Shown piece by piece: positions 26,801 to 36,321 of a stretch of DNA of 64,000 nt. Made by a program: the position numbers and the translations under genes. This DNA is from Tateyamaria omphalii (GTDB lineage: Bacteria > Pseudomonadota > Alphaproteobacteria > Rhodobacterales > Rhodobacteraceae). Numbering within the stretch: position 1 is the stretch's first letter; each line of letters starts with the position of its first letter. The notes beneath the pieces were generated by a model. That model did not search any database, was not told the DNA's origin, and saw only the letters and a program-made list of their open reading frames with translations. Location of the stretch: assembly GCF_019802125.1 (NCBI RefSeq), contig NZ_JAHVHT010000001.1, positions 124,001-188,000 on the forward strand, written 5' to 3'.

Positions 26801-27876
26801 TCAACGGTGGCTCCGGCAACGACAGGCTGACCGGGGGTGATGGTGATGATGTCGTAAACGGCGGCTCTGGCGACGATCGTCTGATCAGCGATAGCGGCAA
26901 TGACACGCTGAACGGCGGAGAAGGCGAGGACGGAGTTCAATTCCTGTTCGCAAAACGGGTTGTGACCTCGGTCACCCAAACCGACGAAGGGATCGTAATC
27001 GTGTCGCGTGACGGCACCGACCTGCTGGTCGATGTCGAATTCTTTGCCTTCAGTGACGGTACGCTCAACCTCCAAGAATTGCTGTCTATCAATCAGACCC
27101 TTGGAACACCCGGCGACGACAGCATCGTCGGTGCAACTGGGAGTGACACCATCTTGGGGCTGGGTGGTGACGATACGATTTTGGGCAATTCGGGTGCAGA
27201 TCTGATTGATGGCGGCACAGGGAATGACAGCCTCTTGGGTGGCACTGGTCAGGATACCATTCTGGGCGGCTCTGGCGACGATACACTAAACGGTGGTTTC
27301 GGTTTCGACAGTCTGCTGGGGGGCAGTGGCGCCGATCTTCTTTTCGGGCAGGAAGGACAAGATACTCTGAACGGTGGCGCAGGAAACGACACGCTCAACG
27401 GCAATGCCGGCGCAGACAGCCTTGATGGCGGTGTCGGCAACGACGTGTTGAACGGTGGCATCAATTTCGACATCCTGAACGGCGGCGCCGGCGACGACAC
27501 ATTGAATGGTAACAACGGCAGTGACACGTTGAATGGCGGCGATGGAGATGACCGGCTGAACGGCAATGCGGGATCCGACGTGCTGAACGGCGGCGCTGGC
27601 AATGACGTCATGCGCGGTGGCATCGGGGCCGACACATTCGTCTTCGGCGTGGGTGACGATGTCGACCGCATTGCGGACTTCCAGAGGAACATCGACACGG
27701 TCCAGCTGGATGCCGATCTGTTTGACGAGACCAACCCGACAATGAACGACCTGCAGAACTATGCGTCAACAAATGCAAACGGACATCTTGTTCTGACATT
27801 TGCAAATGGTGACAGCCTCGTCTTCGTGGGCATAGATGAGGTCTCGGATATCCTCGGGGATGTTGTGTTTGTGTGA
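23857..27876 (+). CDS. Large RTX (hemolysin-type calcium-binding repeat) protein
   Basis: A 1339-residue protein starting at ATG 23857, with GGGGAT nine bases upstream. There is no Sec signal. Dozens of GGxGxDxLx nonapeptides (for example [20 protein letters not shown]) bind calcium after type I secretion. Four copies of a spacer module occur (pattern FEELVLDA-xS-VEVL-x8-GT-x4-NLFDLSGV): residues about 45-80, 175-210, 325-365 and 760-800. Two copies of a second module occur (SVTQT-x-G-x-IVS-x-GTDLL-x-DVE-x-F-F-x-D), each followed by GTPGDD repeats. The C-terminus ([16 protein letters not shown], ending LGDVVFV) is a typical RTX secretion end. No enzymatic domain was recognised; a surface or biofilm adhesin is likely. 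No type I exporter genes are adjacent. Confidence 0.9.
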   Translation: MTVLTFVGTTGDDIFEINFSGVVSAGSSFQGFDGTDRLSIFGLVSFEELILDASASVEVIEALIGIQGTEGDNLFNLSGVTTLVHSGVPFYFGAGNDTVFGTQDGDVLWGEDGDDYINGGLGDDTLVGNRGADTLIGGAGDDVFVIDVSLVEAGDVFDGGAGHDVLLLQGSVQYEGLVLDAAASVEELRGQSRLLGTDGNNLFDLSGVERSDSQIRIFAEGGDDTIVGSAQNDSLRGGTGNDSLQGGGGDDYLIGDAGSDTLAGGDGNDTLVADTSDAVLDGGDGNDLLSVQNVRGGITELPASIFGGEGEDTLNFFDGRPRFEEIVIEAEMSIEVLRFSMQMFGTDQDNLFDLSEIERPADRYEYLLGAGDDTMFGTGGGDRIEGEDGDDLLYGMGGRDNVFGGAGNDTLYANDGSVPTFFDPSSSREGLFGGDGHDLLVGAELGLIMDGGSGDDTLFGGVRRDTIVGGSGNDLIYGDGDPANDLSSLIPPTYSHVGDSIIGGDGRDTIFGGLGRDTLSGDGGSDVLYGGEIDDTMYGGEGDDLLYGEEGNDRMFGGSGDDTINGGDGEDIARFLIRTSDIISVTQTVDGVEIVSSEGTDLLIDVERFGFQDATVDLEGLLRFAEITGTPGDDTLNGTAGDDTILGLAGDDVISGFAGDDLIDAGAGNDVVRGFDGDDTILGGTGDDTLFGEGGDDVLEGGTGNDVLVGGAGQDTLLGGEGNDRLIVSMNDTLTELPGSISGGAGEDTLELRGGEIRFEELVLDDAMSIEVLDLAFDVLGTEDANLFDIRTVEGTAGVGEFFLAGGNDTMFGSQGDDVIQGGDGNDLIYGVAGSDDLQGGAGNDTIYGGGAGGVGNVSPDDPGSALRGQDGDDLLIAGPNGNALLGGTGNDTMVGSLNGDRVEGGFGNDLMFGDGDPAYGTPQNTSPDIFTGRDTLEGGAGDDTMYGGFGRDSMSGDEGDDMMYGQEGNDILIGGDGNDTINGGSGNDRLTGGDGDDVVNGGSGDDRLISDSGNDTLNGGEGEDGVQFLFAKRVVTSVTQTDEGIVIVSRDGTDLLVDVEFFAFSDGTLNLQELLSINQTLGTPGDDSIVGATGSDTILGLGGDDTILGNSGADLIDGGTGNDSLLGGTGQDTILGGSGDDTLNGGFGFDSLLGGSGADLLFGQEGQDTLNGGAGNDTLNGNAGADSLDGGVGNDVLNGGINFDILNGGAGDDTLNGNNGSDTLNGGDGDDRLNGNAGSDVLNGGAGNDVMRGGIGADTFVFGVGDDVDRIADFQRNIDTVQLDADLFDETNPTMNDLQNYASTNANGHLVLTFANGDSLVFVGIDEVSDILGDVVFV
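24751..27100 (+). repeat. Tandem ~1.3-kb internal duplication in the RTX gene
   Basis: Translated landmarks recur in the same order: [16 protein letters not shown] (from 24751) versus [16 protein letters not shown] (from about 26059); [11 protein letters not shown] versus [22 protein letters not shown] versus [31 protein letters not shown] (about 25611) versus [20 protein letters not shown] (about 26970). Spacing is about 1310-1360 bases, so a segment of roughly 440 codons was duplicated and has since diverged. Confidence 0.7.
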
Positions 27877-27884
27877 TCCCGGAC

Positions 27885-27918
27885 CGCAGCAGATGCATGC
27901 CACGCTGTGTCTGCTGCG
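27885..27918 (+). terminator. Hairpin after the RTX gene
   Basis: CGCAGCAGA (27885-27893) pairs with TCTGCTGCG (27910-27918), a perfect 9-base stem with a 16-base loop, starting eight bases after the RTX stop. It could terminate both the RTX gene and the convergent EamA gene; no T run is present. Confidence 0.5.
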
Positions 27919-27999
27919 ACCCAACGGTCAGGTTCCATCGACAACCTGATGTGCAACGCAAAATACGCGCGGGTTTGCGACGTGCCGCCCAGTGTTTCT

Positions 28000-28914
28000 T
28001 TACGGCGACGTTTCCTTTCTCCTGTCCGCTGGCGGCGGATGCAGCAGTGACATCAGGCCAGCGGCAGCGATCATGGCAATGCCAAGAACCGCCAGGGCCG
28101 CAGGCCATTCACCGAAAAACAAGACACCCCAAACCAGGCTGAACAGCAAATAGCTGTAGTCGAAGGCGGCAATCATTGCCGGTGGCCCCTGTTGGTAGGC
28201 AATGGCGGCTCCGACGCTGCCAACCAGAATGACCAGCGCAAGCGCTGACATTATGGCAATCATCTCGGGCCCAACACTTTGCCAGGTTCCAAGAACAAAC
28301 GACCCTTGCTGACCTGAAAAAAGGGCAAGCAGCGCACCGGCAGCGATGAAGGCAATATTGAGGGCGAGGGCCAGAACAAACGGATCGTCATTGCGACATT
28401 TCCGGGCCGTCAACACCATTGCACATGCATAGAGAAACGCAGCCAGTACCGGGAGCATCGTGGCGAATTCAAACCCTGACGTGTCCGGGCGGAGTATGAG
28501 GACAACCCCCGTAAATCCGAGAATGATCGCAAACAGCGTGCGTGAACTGGGCCACCGGTGCGACAGGCAGGCCGTCAGCACAATGATGAGGATCGGCGAG
28601 GTATAATATGCCGCTGCAGCCAGCGACAACGGCATGAGCGGCAGCGCGGAATAGTAGCTCAGCCACATAGCGACAAGCAAAGCGCTGCGTACAGCCACCC
28701 AGAGCACCGATCCGGGCCTCTTTCGACCGCGACTGCGCGCCAACCACCACAGGATCGGCACGACGATGGCCGAGCGCAGAATGTAGATCTGCCAAAGCGG
28801 TACAGAAAGGCTTGTCGCCTTGATAAGGGCATCGCCAAGGGACAGGGCTGCGACCGACGCCAGGATGGCAATTACGGCTTTTCGGGGTGATTTATGGTCA
28901 GTGGTTTGGGGCAA
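28000..28914 (-). CDS. EamA/DMT-family membrane transporter
   Basis: A 304-residue protein with ten predicted membrane helices in two homologous EamA halves. The first half contains LWQIYILRSAIVVPILWWLAR and AAYYTSPILIIVLTACL. The second contains AIAYQQGPPAMIAAFDYSYLLFSLVWGVLFFGEWP, the typical EamA end motif before the last helix. Family members export or exchange metabolites such as amino acids; the substrate is unknown. It is divergent from a LysR gene 95 bases away, a standard regulator-exporter pair, so its expression is probably controlled by that regulator. Confidence 0.9.
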   Translation of the reverse strand: MPQTTDHKSPRKAVIAILASVAALSLGDALIKATSLSVPLWQIYILRSAIVVPILWWLARSRGRKRPGSVLWVAVRSALLVAMWLSYYSALPLMPLSLAAAAYYTSPILIIVLTACLSHRWPSSRTLFAIILGFTGVVLILRPDTSGFEFATMLPVLAAFLYACAMVLTARKCRNDDPFVLALALNIAFIAAGALLALFSGQQGSFVLGTWQSVGPEMIAIMSALALVILVGSVGAAIAYQQGPPAMIAAFDYSYLLFSLVWGVLFFGEWPAALAVLGIAMIAAAGLMSLLHPPPADRRKETSP

Positions 28915-29009
28915 TGTGCTACAGTATTCGAGGATTGGTTTTGTTCAAAAAATCATGTATCTCGCCTTTTGAAAAAAGAGTTTTGACGCACTATGCATGA
29001 GAAATAGTC

Positions 29010-29915
29010 ATGGATGTCAGGAGGTATAATCTCCCGCCCCTGTCACGTCTCAGACCCTTCGAAGCGGCCGCGCGGTACGAGAGTTTCTCATTGGCTGCGG
29101 ACGAGCTTGGTATGACTCAGACCGCCGTCAGCAAGCAGATTGCGCAGCTGGAGAACGAGTTGGGGACCGCCCTCTTCGAACGTCGCAATCGGGCTGTTTT
29201 TCTGACCGATGCGGGCCGAAGACTTGGGCGGGTGGTCAGCACTGCACTTGCCGACGTTGCTGCCGAAGTTGCGCATATTCGCGGCCAACGGCGATCAGGT
29301 GAGTTGGTGCTGCACTGCCAGTTGTGCGAGGCGTTCTATTGGCTCATGCCGCGCCTGTCGCGCTTTCATGAACAGTTTCCCGACGTCGAGTTGCGGGTGC
29401 TCAGCGCGCTGAATCCGTTGACCCAAAGCGCCGAAGCCTTCGACGTGGCGATACAGACCTCCAGCCGCGCTTCCGGGTCGGCGCGTCTGGCTTTTACCGC
29501 GGCTGACGAGGTTTTTCCGGTCTGCGCACCGAGCCTGGTCATGGACAGGCAACTTCCCCTGTCAGCGGCTGATCTCTTCTCGTTTCCGTTGCTCTCTCAC
29601 TCTGTCATTCCGCAGGACTGGATGGAATGGCAGGACTGGTTTGAACATGTCGGCGTGCCAGTGTCGGCGCACCGGCGGATCATGGCTTTCGACAGCTACC
29701 CGGTGGCCCTTCAGGCTGCCGTTGCGGGGCAGGGAGTTGCCTTGGGGTGGCGGCGAACAACCGAAGCCATGATCGCCGAAGGTAAACTCATGAGACCCTG
29801 CCGGGAACTTGTCGCGCGCCCAAACGAGCTCTCCGTATATAGCAGCGCAGGTCGCGATCAGCATCCCGATACGGATCGCCTTGTGGAGTGGCTTTCATGC
29901 GAGCTTGCGCAATAG
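29010..29915 (+). CDS. LysR-family regulator, GcvA-like
   Basis: A 301-residue protein. The N-terminal helix-turn-helix reads LRPFEAAARYESFSLAADEL, TQTAVSKQIAQLENELG and ALFERRNRAVFLTDAGR. The effector domain resembles GcvA-type regulators (LMPRLSRFHEQFPDVELRV, PLLSHSVIPQDWMEWQDWF, GVALGWRRTTEAMIAEGKL). GcvA itself controls glycine cleavage, but this subgroup has many targets in Rhodobacterales. It diverges from the EamA transporter gene, which it likely regulates. A CTAT-N9-ATAG repeat lies at its own start (28991-29007) and may be a weak operator. Confidence 0.9.
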   Translation: MDVRRYNLPPLSRLRPFEAAARYESFSLAADELGMTQTAVSKQIAQLENELGTALFERRNRAVFLTDAGRRLGRVVSTALADVAAEVAHIRGQRRSGELVLHCQLCEAFYWLMPRLSRFHEQFPDVELRVLSALNPLTQSAEAFDVAIQTSSRASGSARLAFTAADEVFPVCAPSLVMDRQLPLSAADLFSFPLLSHSVIPQDWMEWQDWFEHVGVPVSAHRRIMAFDSYPVALQAAVAGQGVALGWRRTTEAMIAEGKLMRPCRELVARPNELSVYSSAGRDQHPDTDRLVEWLSCELAQ

Positions 29916-29940
29916 AACGTCATGTGTCGCTGTCGCGCCT

Positions 29941-30822
29941 TCATCGGGCGCCATCTTCAAATCCGCTTTGGATCCAGTCGACGATCCGCTCAAGATGGCG
30001 CTGGCCGCCATGTTCTCCTGACCAGGACACGAAAAGACAGTCATCCGTCGGGTCCGGGTGCGCCCAGATCTCCACCAACCGCTTCTGACAGATGTCACGC
30101 TCCACCATGTAGGTCGGCGCGATGGCAATCCCATGCCCTTCCATGGCTGCGTCCAGTGCAAGCGCGGCGCGGTCGAAATTCAGGACCTTGCGCGGAGCGT
30201 GCTGTCCCATGATGCCGAACAGCGCGTCCCATCTGCGATGCGCATCCTGCAACAAAGGCAAATCCACCAGCTCGTCGAGCGCCATCGGCGTGTGCGGGAG
30301 CATCAGGTCGGGGCTGCACACCGCCACGAGACGGATGTCGACCAGGCGTTGTGTGCGGTGGGTTGGGTTGCGATCAGCCGCCTTGCCGGGCCAGATCGCA
30401 ATCTCGTTCCGCCCCAGGTTTCGCGACAGGATCCGGTCGTGCACCTCGGTTCTGAGGGTGATACCGGGAAACCGGTCGGAAAACGCTTTCATCCGCGGCA
30501 TCAGCCACTTCGCAGCCGTGGATGGGCCAAGGTGCAAGGTGACATGATCCACACGCATTGCGCCCGAAATGTCGACGAGCGCCGTTTCAAGCGTGCCCAA
30601 TGCGTTGTCAATCGCCGCCCGGCACCGTTCCCCGGCGGGCGTCAGGGACACGCCCCGTGTTTCGCGCTGTAACAGGACGACACCGAGGTCGAGCTCCAGC
30701 CGTCGGATCCGCTGTGACACGGCCCCGCGCGAGACGTTCAATTCGTCGGCCGCGTGTTGAAGGTTCCCATGACGCGCCACGACGGAGAACACACGCAGCG
30801 CATTTAGATTGAGTCGGGTCAT
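29941..30822 (-). CDS. LysR-family regulator, GcvA-like
   Basis: A 293-residue protein starting at ATG 30822 (MTRLNLNALRVFSVVARHGN); a TTG four codons upstream is possible. The helix-turn-helix segment is LQHAADELNVSRGAVSQRIRRLELDLG. The effector domain shows PSTAAKWLMPRMKAFSDRFPGI and a GIAIAPTYMVERDI binding strand. It converges on the other LysR gene with a 25-base gap and diverges from the double-GNAT gene, which is therefore the likely target. The effector is unknown. Confidence 0.88.
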   Translation of the reverse strand: MTRLNLNALRVFSVVARHGNLQHAADELNVSRGAVSQRIRRLELDLGVVLLQRETRGVSLTPAGERCRAAIDNALGTLETALVDISGAMRVDHVTLHLGPSTAAKWLMPRMKAFSDRFPGITLRTEVHDRILSRNLGRNEIAIWPGKAADRNPTHRTQRLVDIRLVAVCSPDLMLPHTPMALDELVDLPLLQDAHRRWDALFGIMGQHAPRKVLNFDRAALALDAAMEGHGIAIAPTYMVERDICQKRLVEIWAHPDPTDDCLFVSWSGEHGGQRHLERIVDWIQSGFEDGAR

Positions 30823-30946
30823 TCGCAGCCCCAAGCCGATAGATTTTCTAAAGGCTCAGGCAAATATCCTGTTTTGTCAAATCGGTACGGGAGGGCGATA
30901 CACGCTTCGACACCGCGTTTCACGTCACATGATCCAGGACATGCAC

Positions 30947-31945
30947 ATGCACCCAAGTATTCGCCAAGCCACGCCGCAAGACATTCCGGGCATTGTCGAG
31001 CTGCTGCTCACCGACGCCGCTGACCGTCAGACAGTGGATGCAGTCCTTTGGAAGATGGGCAAGGATGCGGCGGCTGACATTCATGCGGCGCTCACCTTCG
31101 CGCTGACGTCCGACAAGCAACCGTTTCAGCAGATCTGGCACGTGGCAGAACACGAAGGCGCAATCACCGGCGTCGTCCACTCCATGCTGCTGCCGGTGCC
31201 GCCGATCTATGCAGGTTCGAAAGGCGAACCTGGGTTGATCCTGCCCGACGCCTTTGTCGCGCCGGGTGCAGCGCACACCACCGCCAAGGCATTGATTGAG
31301 GCTGCGGAACAGGCTCTGCGGGATGCCGGTGCCCAGATCATTCTGACCTCGTTGGTGACCAGTGAAACCTGGCAGGACGTTTTCGATGAGCGAGGCTACG
31401 CCCCGTTGACGCTGTATCTGTCCCGTACCGGCCTGGCAGGCGCCGAGCGGCCCGCCAACATACGCTCCGCCACGCAAGCGGACATTTCCGGTATCGTTGC
31501 GCGAAGCGCAGAACACCGCCAGGTCCTGTTCGACATCGACCCGTTCTGGGAGACGCATGTCGATGCCGACACCCGATTTGCCGCATGGATGACGCGCAGC
31601 CTGTCCTTGCCAGACCGGGATATGATGGTGCTCGGCCCACCGGACTCCCTTGGGGGATACGTGATCGCCCAGCCCGCCTCCCGGCTGCACTTTCCGCCGG
31701 CCCATGACATTGGCGGCACCGGTGTCATTGATGACTATTTCCATACCGACTTCGCCGATGTCGAAACGCTCGCGCATTCAGGCGATGGGGCCATCGCGCT
31801 TCTGCACGCGGCAGAGGCGGCCTTCGTGGCGCGAGGCATCGACGCGGTCTTTGTGGTGTGCCCGGCCGCATGGCATTCAAAGATTGAACTGCTGAAGATG
31901 GCGGGCTACGAAACCGCCATGGTGTGGTCGATCAAGCGGGACTGA
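30947..31945 (+). CDS. Protein with two tandem GNAT acetyltransferase-like domains
   Basis: A 332-residue protein. Several ATGs cluster at 30929-30947; the one at 30947 (MHPSIRQATPQDI) has AGGA seven bases upstream and begins right at the GNAT strand. Residues 1-165 form a first GNAT domain (IRQATPQDIPGIVELLL, TAKALIEAAEQALRDAGAQIILTSL). From about 170 a second repeats the pattern (IRSATQADISGIVARSAEH, ALLHAAEAAFVARGIDAVFVVCPAAW). The acetyl-CoA loop (Q/R-x2-G-x-G/A) is not clear in either half, so one or both may be degenerate. It is divergent from a LysR gene. The substrate is unknown. Confidence 0.75.
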   Translation: MHPSIRQATPQDIPGIVELLLTDAADRQTVDAVLWKMGKDAAADIHAALTFALTSDKQPFQQIWHVAEHEGAITGVVHSMLLPVPPIYAGSKGEPGLILPDAFVAPGAAHTTAKALIEAAEQALRDAGAQIILTSLVTSETWQDVFDERGYAPLTLYLSRTGLAGAERPANIRSATQADISGIVARSAEHRQVLFDIDPFWETHVDADTRFAAWMTRSLSLPDRDMMVLGPPDSLGGYVIAQPASRLHFPPAHDIGGTGVIDDYFHTDFADVETLAHSGDGAIALLHAAEAAFVARGIDAVFVVCPAAWHSKIELLKMAGYETAMVWSIKRD

Positions 31946-31977
31946 CGCGCGTCGCGTCGCCCCTTCTGAGTTGGGTG

Positions 31978-33375
31978 TCAGACAGCCACGAGATGAGGAA
32001 CCGGCTCAGCCATGTCGCATGTCGAGGTGTCGCGATGGGACAGGAACAGGATGGCGGGGCTTTCGATGCCGGCCTCGGTCAACTTCTCCACCATGTTCTT
32101 TGCCGCACAACGCAGAACCTTCTGATCGGCATGTTGTGCGTTGCTGACGGCTGTCAAATCGATCTGATCCAGCAATCCCGCCCGTGACAGGCAATCGGCG
32201 ATCTTAGGCGCGGCCGCGACACCCATGTAGACGGCCACATTGCTGCGCTGGGTCAGATGCGTTACCCAATCGGGCACACCATTTCCGTCTGCACAACGGC
32301 CGGTGGTCAGCACCAGCGTATCACTCTTGCCCCGTTCGGTGAGAAAACCGCCGACCGCCGCCGCGGCGCCGCTGGCGGCCGTTACGCCCGGCACGATTTC
32401 ATACTCAAGGTTTGCGGCCTGCAGGGCTTCCGCCTCTTCGGCACCACGGGCGAAGACGCCGGGGTCGCCGCATTTCAGGCGCACGACGCGCTGCCCGCGT
32501 TTTGCAGCACCTACGATAACGGCGTTGATCTTGTCCTGTGGCCATGCGTGACAGCCCGGTTCCTTGCCTACGAACACCCGCTCCGCATCGCGCCGGGCCA
32601 ATTCCAGCACGCCGGGATCGACCAGCCGGTCATAAAAGATGATGTCGGCCTCTTGCAGCCGCTGCACACCGCGCAGGGTAATCAGGTCGCTTGACCCCGG
32701 ACCAGCACCAACGAGGGCCACAGGTGCAGGGGCCGCGGCAGGCACTTTGCCTGTGCGGATCACGTCCTTGATTGCACGGGCGACAGGCGCGTCGCCTTCG
32801 CGGGCATGCTGTGCACGCAAGGGTCCGTTGAACACCCAGCGCCACAAGTCACGGCGCTGGCGTGGCCCGAGCCGATGCGCCGCATAGTCCCGCAAGCGCC
32901 CCGCAAGGGCTGCCAAATCGCCCAAACGCGGGTCGAGCATCCGCTCCAGCGCGGTCTTGACCTGACGGGCCAGGACCGGCGCCGTGCCTTCTGTTCCAAT
33001 GGCAACGACCACTGGGTCCCGGTCCACGATGGCCGGAGTGATGGCGTCACACAGGTCCGGTTGGTCGACCACATTGACCAGCGCGCCCGCATCGCGGGCC
33101 ACCGCGTGCAGGGCGGCATCGATGCCGGGACAGCCGGTGCCGACAAAGACCAGCGGCGCGCCTTGCAGCGCTTTTGCCGTGATCGGGCCAGTGCGGTGGG
33201 TGATCCGACCTTTGTCTGCCAGCGCCTGCAATTCCACGTCGAGGGTCGGGGCAAACACCTCGATCTCCGCTTCGGTCTTGAGCATGAGGCGGCATTTCTG
33301 CGTCGCCTGCTCCCCGCCGCCCAGGATTACAACGCGGCGATCGGTCATGGTCAGGAACATGGGAAAGGTCTTCAT
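31978..33375 (-). CDS. cysG: Siroheme synthase CysG
   Basis: A 465-residue protein starting at ATG 33375 (MKTFPMFLTMTDRRV), with GGAG seven bases upstream; the open extension upstream overlaps nasA and is not family sequence. Residues 1-200 form the precorrin-2 dehydrogenase/ferrochelatase part (VVILGGGEQATQKCRLML NAD loop). Residues 210-450 form uroporphyrinogen-III methyltransferase (VALVGAGPGSSDLITLRGVQ, YDRLVDPGVLELARRDAERV, RLKCGDPGVFARGAEEAEAL, EIVPGVTAASGAAAAVGGFLTERG). It makes siroheme, the cofactor of NirB upstream in the same operon. It is last in the nitrate assimilation operon; its start overlaps... or nearly abuts the nasA end (33386), leaving ten bases. Confidence 0.95.
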   Translation of the reverse strand: MKTFPMFLTMTDRRVVILGGGEQATQKCRLMLKTEAEIEVFAPTLDVELQALADKGRITHRTGPITAKALQGAPLVFVGTGCPGIDAALHAVARDAGALVNVVDQPDLCDAITPAIVDRDPVVVAIGTEGTAPVLARQVKTALERMLDPRLGDLAALAGRLRDYAAHRLGPRQRRDLWRWVFNGPLRAQHAREGDAPVARAIKDVIRTGKVPAAAPAPVALVGAGPGSSDLITLRGVQRLQEADIIFYDRLVDPGVLELARRDAERVFVGKEPGCHAWPQDKINAVIVGAAKRGQRVVRLKCGDPGVFARGAEEAEALQAANLEYEIVPGVTAASGAAAAVGGFLTERGKSDTLVLTTGRCADGNGVPDWVTHLTQRSNVAVYMGVAAAPKIADCLSRAGLLDQIDLTAVSNAQHADQKVLRCAAKNMVEKLTEAGIESPAILFLSHRDTSTCDMAEPVPHLVAV

Positions 33376-33385
33376 GGCATGTCTC

Positions 33386-35989
33386 CTATTCTGCGGCGAC
33401 GGCTGGGGTGGGAGCGGGCAAAAGAAGGCCCTGCAGCTCGGGCTTGCAGGCACCGCAATTGGTGCCAGCGCCGGTGCAGTCGCCCAAGGCTTCGACGGTG
33501 GCTGAGCCATCCGCAATGGCCCGTTTGAGATCGTTCAGGCCAACACTCATGCACGCGCAAACCGTTGGGCCGGGATCGGCTTGAGCGCCCGCCGCCCGCC
33601 CGGCGAGGGCCGAGACTGCGGGGCGGTCTTGACCAATGGCAGAGATCGCATGTGCCCGAGAAAGCTGCACCGGTTTCGGCGACAGAAACAGAAGTGCGGT
33701 CAGCCGCCCATCCATCCGGTGCGCAATCCGCTGCGTTTCGGTCGCTGCATCCGAAAAGACACTGATGCTGCCGTTCAATGGCCCAATCAGTTTGGACAAT
33801 AGGGTTTCTGCGTCGGGCCGCGACGATGCTCCGGCCAACTCTGCTTGCCAGCCCGTGTCCGTCCGGGCGACAGCACAATAGTCTCCGGACATGGAGATGT
33901 CGTTTTGCGACGCAAGAAACCCATACCAATCCGCACCGAAACGTCGTGCTGAAACGCGCCCGAATTTCAGGGCCGGTTGACCAGATACAGGATCTGTACC
34001 TGTTTGCACGACGGCATTCACCGTCCCCTTGGTTGCGCGTTGCCGGGTCCAATGCATCGGCGCAAACAGGTTGCCCCGCGCGACACGATCTGTCGGCAGG
34101 CTGCGTAAAATGGCGCTGTTGTTGCCGTCGCTGAGCACGCACAACTCGGCTGTATCGAGGTTCAACGCGGCGGCATCCGCGGGGTGAATTTCCACATATG
34201 GCTCCGCCAGATGAGTGCCCAGCCGTGGCGCTTTGCCCGTGCGTGTCATCGTGTGCCACTGGTCACGGTTGCGGCCTGTGTTCAGGTGGAACTGACCAGA
34301 CGCAACCGGCGCGGGCGCGGTCAGTGGCAACATACGCGCCTTGCCATCCGCATGATAGAAGCTGCCGTCGGCGAAAAACCGGGTCTGCCCCTTGCCCTCT
34401 GCCGGAACCGGCCACTGCACAGGCGCCAGCGCGTCATAGTCTGCGTCGCTCAGCTTCGCCAACCCGCTGATGTCAAAGTCCCGCTCGAACGGACGCATTG
34501 CAGCAGAAAGCGCTGCGTGTTCCCGAAACACATCCGCAGGGCTCTTGTAGTCAAACGCCTCCGCCCAGCCCATGGCCGCCGCCACATCGCTGATGATCTT
34601 CCAATCCGGCCGCGCCTGCCCCGGCACGGGCAAAAACGCCCGCTGCCGCGAAATCCGGCGCTCGGAGTTCGTGACCGTCCCGCTCTTCTCGCCCCACCCA
34701 GCGGCAGGCAGCAGCACATCGGCCAGATCGCTGGTATCCGTCCGCGCCATGATGTCCGACACCACGGTGAACGGCACATTGGCGATCGCATCCGCCACCC
34801 CCTGCGCGTCGGGCAGGCTCACCGCCGGGTTCGTCGACATCACCCACAGCGCCTTGATCCGACCATCGGCACAGGCCTTGAACAGATCGACGGCCTTCAG
34901 TCCGGGCACGTCGCAAATCGTCGGACTTCCCCAAAACGCCCGCACCGCAGCCCGGTGCTCTGCATTCTCAATATCCAGATGGCTGGCGAGCATATTGGCC
35001 AGACCGCCCACCTCGCGGCCCCCCATGGCATTGGGCTGGCCGGTGACAGAAAACGGCCCCATCCCGGCACGCCCAATGCGGCCCGTGGCAAGGTGACAGT
35101 TCAGAATGGCGTTGACCTTGTCTGTCCCGCAAGACGACTGGTTCACGCCCTGCGAATAGACGGTCACAACCTTCTCGGTCCCCGCCCACATGGAATAGAA
35201 GATCGCCAACTCATCGGCTGACAGCCCGCTCGCCGCTGCGTCCGTTGCATAAGCGGCGGCCAAGGCAGGCTCGAACCCGTTCACATGGGCATCGACATAG
35301 TCCCGATTCACCCGGCCCGTCGTCGCCAGATGCGCCAAAAGACCGTTGAACAAAGCCACATCCCCATCCGGCGCAATGCTCAGATGCAGATCAGCAAGCT
35401 GAGACGTCGCCGTGCGCCGCGGATCGACATTCACGATCCGCATCTCGGGCCGCGCCTCCTTGGCCGCGGCAATGCGCTGATGCAGAACCGGATGGCACCA
35501 TGCCAGGTTCGACCCGACCAGAACAATCAGATCGGCCCCTTCCAGATCCTCATAGGTCCCCGGCACGGTATCGGTCCCAAAGGCCCGCTTATGCCCCGCC
35601 ACGGAAGACGCCATGCAAAGCCTTGAATTTGTGTCGATATTCGCCGCCCCGATAAATCCCTTCATCAGCTTGTTGGCGACATAGTAGTCTTCGGTCAGCA
35701 ACTGACCCGACCCGTAGAAGGCCACAGACTCCGGCCCATAATCCCGGATCGCTTCGGAGAACTTCCGCGCGACAAGCCCGATGGCCTCGTCCCACCCTGT
35801 CTCAATCCCACCCACGGTCGGGGCTAGCAATCGGCCATCCAGATCAATCGTCTCGCCCAGAGCAGACCCTTTGGAGCACAACCGCCCGAAGTTGGCCGGG
35901 TGTTTCGCGTCGCCCTTGATCGTCCCGTCAGGCGACGCGATCACACCGCAACCTACGCCGCAGTATGGGCAGGTCGTGCAGGTGCTCAT
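33386..35989 (-). CDS. nasA: Assimilatory nitrate reductase catalytic subunit
   Basis: An 867-residue cytoplasmic molybdoenzyme that reduces nitrate to nitrite. The N-terminal [4Fe-4S] motif is CPYCGVGC with a further Cys in LCSKG. The MGD-binding body contains YGSGQLLTEDYY, NIDTNSRLCMASSVAGHKRAFG, GSNLAWCHPVLHQRI, QGVNQSS and the C-terminal dinucleotide domain around HLNTGRNRDQWHTMTRTGKAPRL. The last roughly 60 residues are a BFD-like [2Fe-2S] domain (VCACMSVGLNDLKRAIADG, CTGAGTNCGACKPEL), as in NasA/NarB of Klebsiella type; it takes electrons from a partner. Its start overlaps the nirD stop (ATGA). Confidence 0.96.
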   Translation of the reverse strand: MSTCTTCPYCGVGCGVIASPDGTIKGDAKHPANFGRLCSKGSALGETIDLDGRLLAPTVGGIETGWDEAIGLVARKFSEAIRDYGPESVAFYGSGQLLTEDYYVANKLMKGFIGAANIDTNSRLCMASSVAGHKRAFGTDTVPGTYEDLEGADLIVLVGSNLAWCHPVLHQRIAAAKEARPEMRIVNVDPRRTATSQLADLHLSIAPDGDVALFNGLLAHLATTGRVNRDYVDAHVNGFEPALAAAYATDAAASGLSADELAIFYSMWAGTEKVVTVYSQGVNQSSCGTDKVNAILNCHLATGRIGRAGMGPFSVTGQPNAMGGREVGGLANMLASHLDIENAEHRAAVRAFWGSPTICDVPGLKAVDLFKACADGRIKALWVMSTNPAVSLPDAQGVADAIANVPFTVVSDIMARTDTSDLADVLLPAAGWGEKSGTVTNSERRISRQRAFLPVPGQARPDWKIISDVAAAMGWAEAFDYKSPADVFREHAALSAAMRPFERDFDISGLAKLSDADYDALAPVQWPVPAEGKGQTRFFADGSFYHADGKARMLPLTAPAPVASGQFHLNTGRNRDQWHTMTRTGKAPRLGTHLAEPYVEIHPADAAALNLDTAELCVLSDGNNSAILRSLPTDRVARGNLFAPMHWTRQRATKGTVNAVVQTGTDPVSGQPALKFGRVSARRFGADWYGFLASQNDISMSGDYCAVARTDTGWQAELAGASSRPDAETLLSKLIGPLNGSISVFSDAATETQRIAHRMDGRLTALLFLSPKPVQLSRAHAISAIGQDRPAVSALAGRAAGAQADPGPTVCACMSVGLNDLKRAIADGSATVEALGDCTGAGTNCGACKPELQGLLLPAPTPAVAAE

Positions 35990-36321
35990 GCGGCAGACCG
36001 CGCCTGCAGGAACGTGGTATCCAGCAGGATGCGCCCGCCTTCAACCCGCGCCGGATAGGTCGCCACCTGGCCCTCGTCGTTGCCCTGTACCAACCCGGTC
36101 TCAAGCGAGATGACCCAGCTGTGCAGGGGGCACGTCACGGCAGACCCATGCACGATCCCCTCGGCCAGTGGCCCCTGCTTGTGCGGGCAGGCGTTGTCGA
36201 GGGCAAAAACCTCGTCCGCCGCCGTCCGAAACACGGCCACACACCCCGCCCGCGTTTTCACCACGCGCGCGCCGCGTTGGGGAATGTCGTCGAGGGCTGC
36301 AATATCAATCCAGTCGGTCAT
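35986..36321 (-). CDS. nirD: Nitrite reductase (NADH) small subunit NirD
   Basis: A 111-residue Rieske-type protein ([21 protein letters not shown]). The two cluster motifs are NACPHKQGPLAEG and VTCPLHSWVISLETG, both Cys-His pairs intact. It associates with NirB in NADH-dependent reduction of nitrite to ammonium. It overlaps both neighbours by four bases, which supports coupled synthesis of NirB, NirD and NasA. Confidence 0.95.
   Translation of the reverse strand: MTDWIDIAALDDIPQRGARVVKTRAGCVAVFRTAADEVFALDNACPHKQGPLAEGIVHGSAVTCPLHSWVISLETGLVQGNDEGQVATYPARVEGGRILLDTTFLQARSAA

Noticed and set aside
24112-27734. Several minus-strand frames inside the RTX gene
   Set aside because: They arise from the repetitive GGxGxD codons; their products are low-complexity Pro/Ser-rich strings.
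33376-33516. N-terminal extension of cysG
   Set aside because: It overlaps nasA, is Pro/Ala-rich, and the ATG at 33375 has its own ribosome-binding site at the conserved family start.
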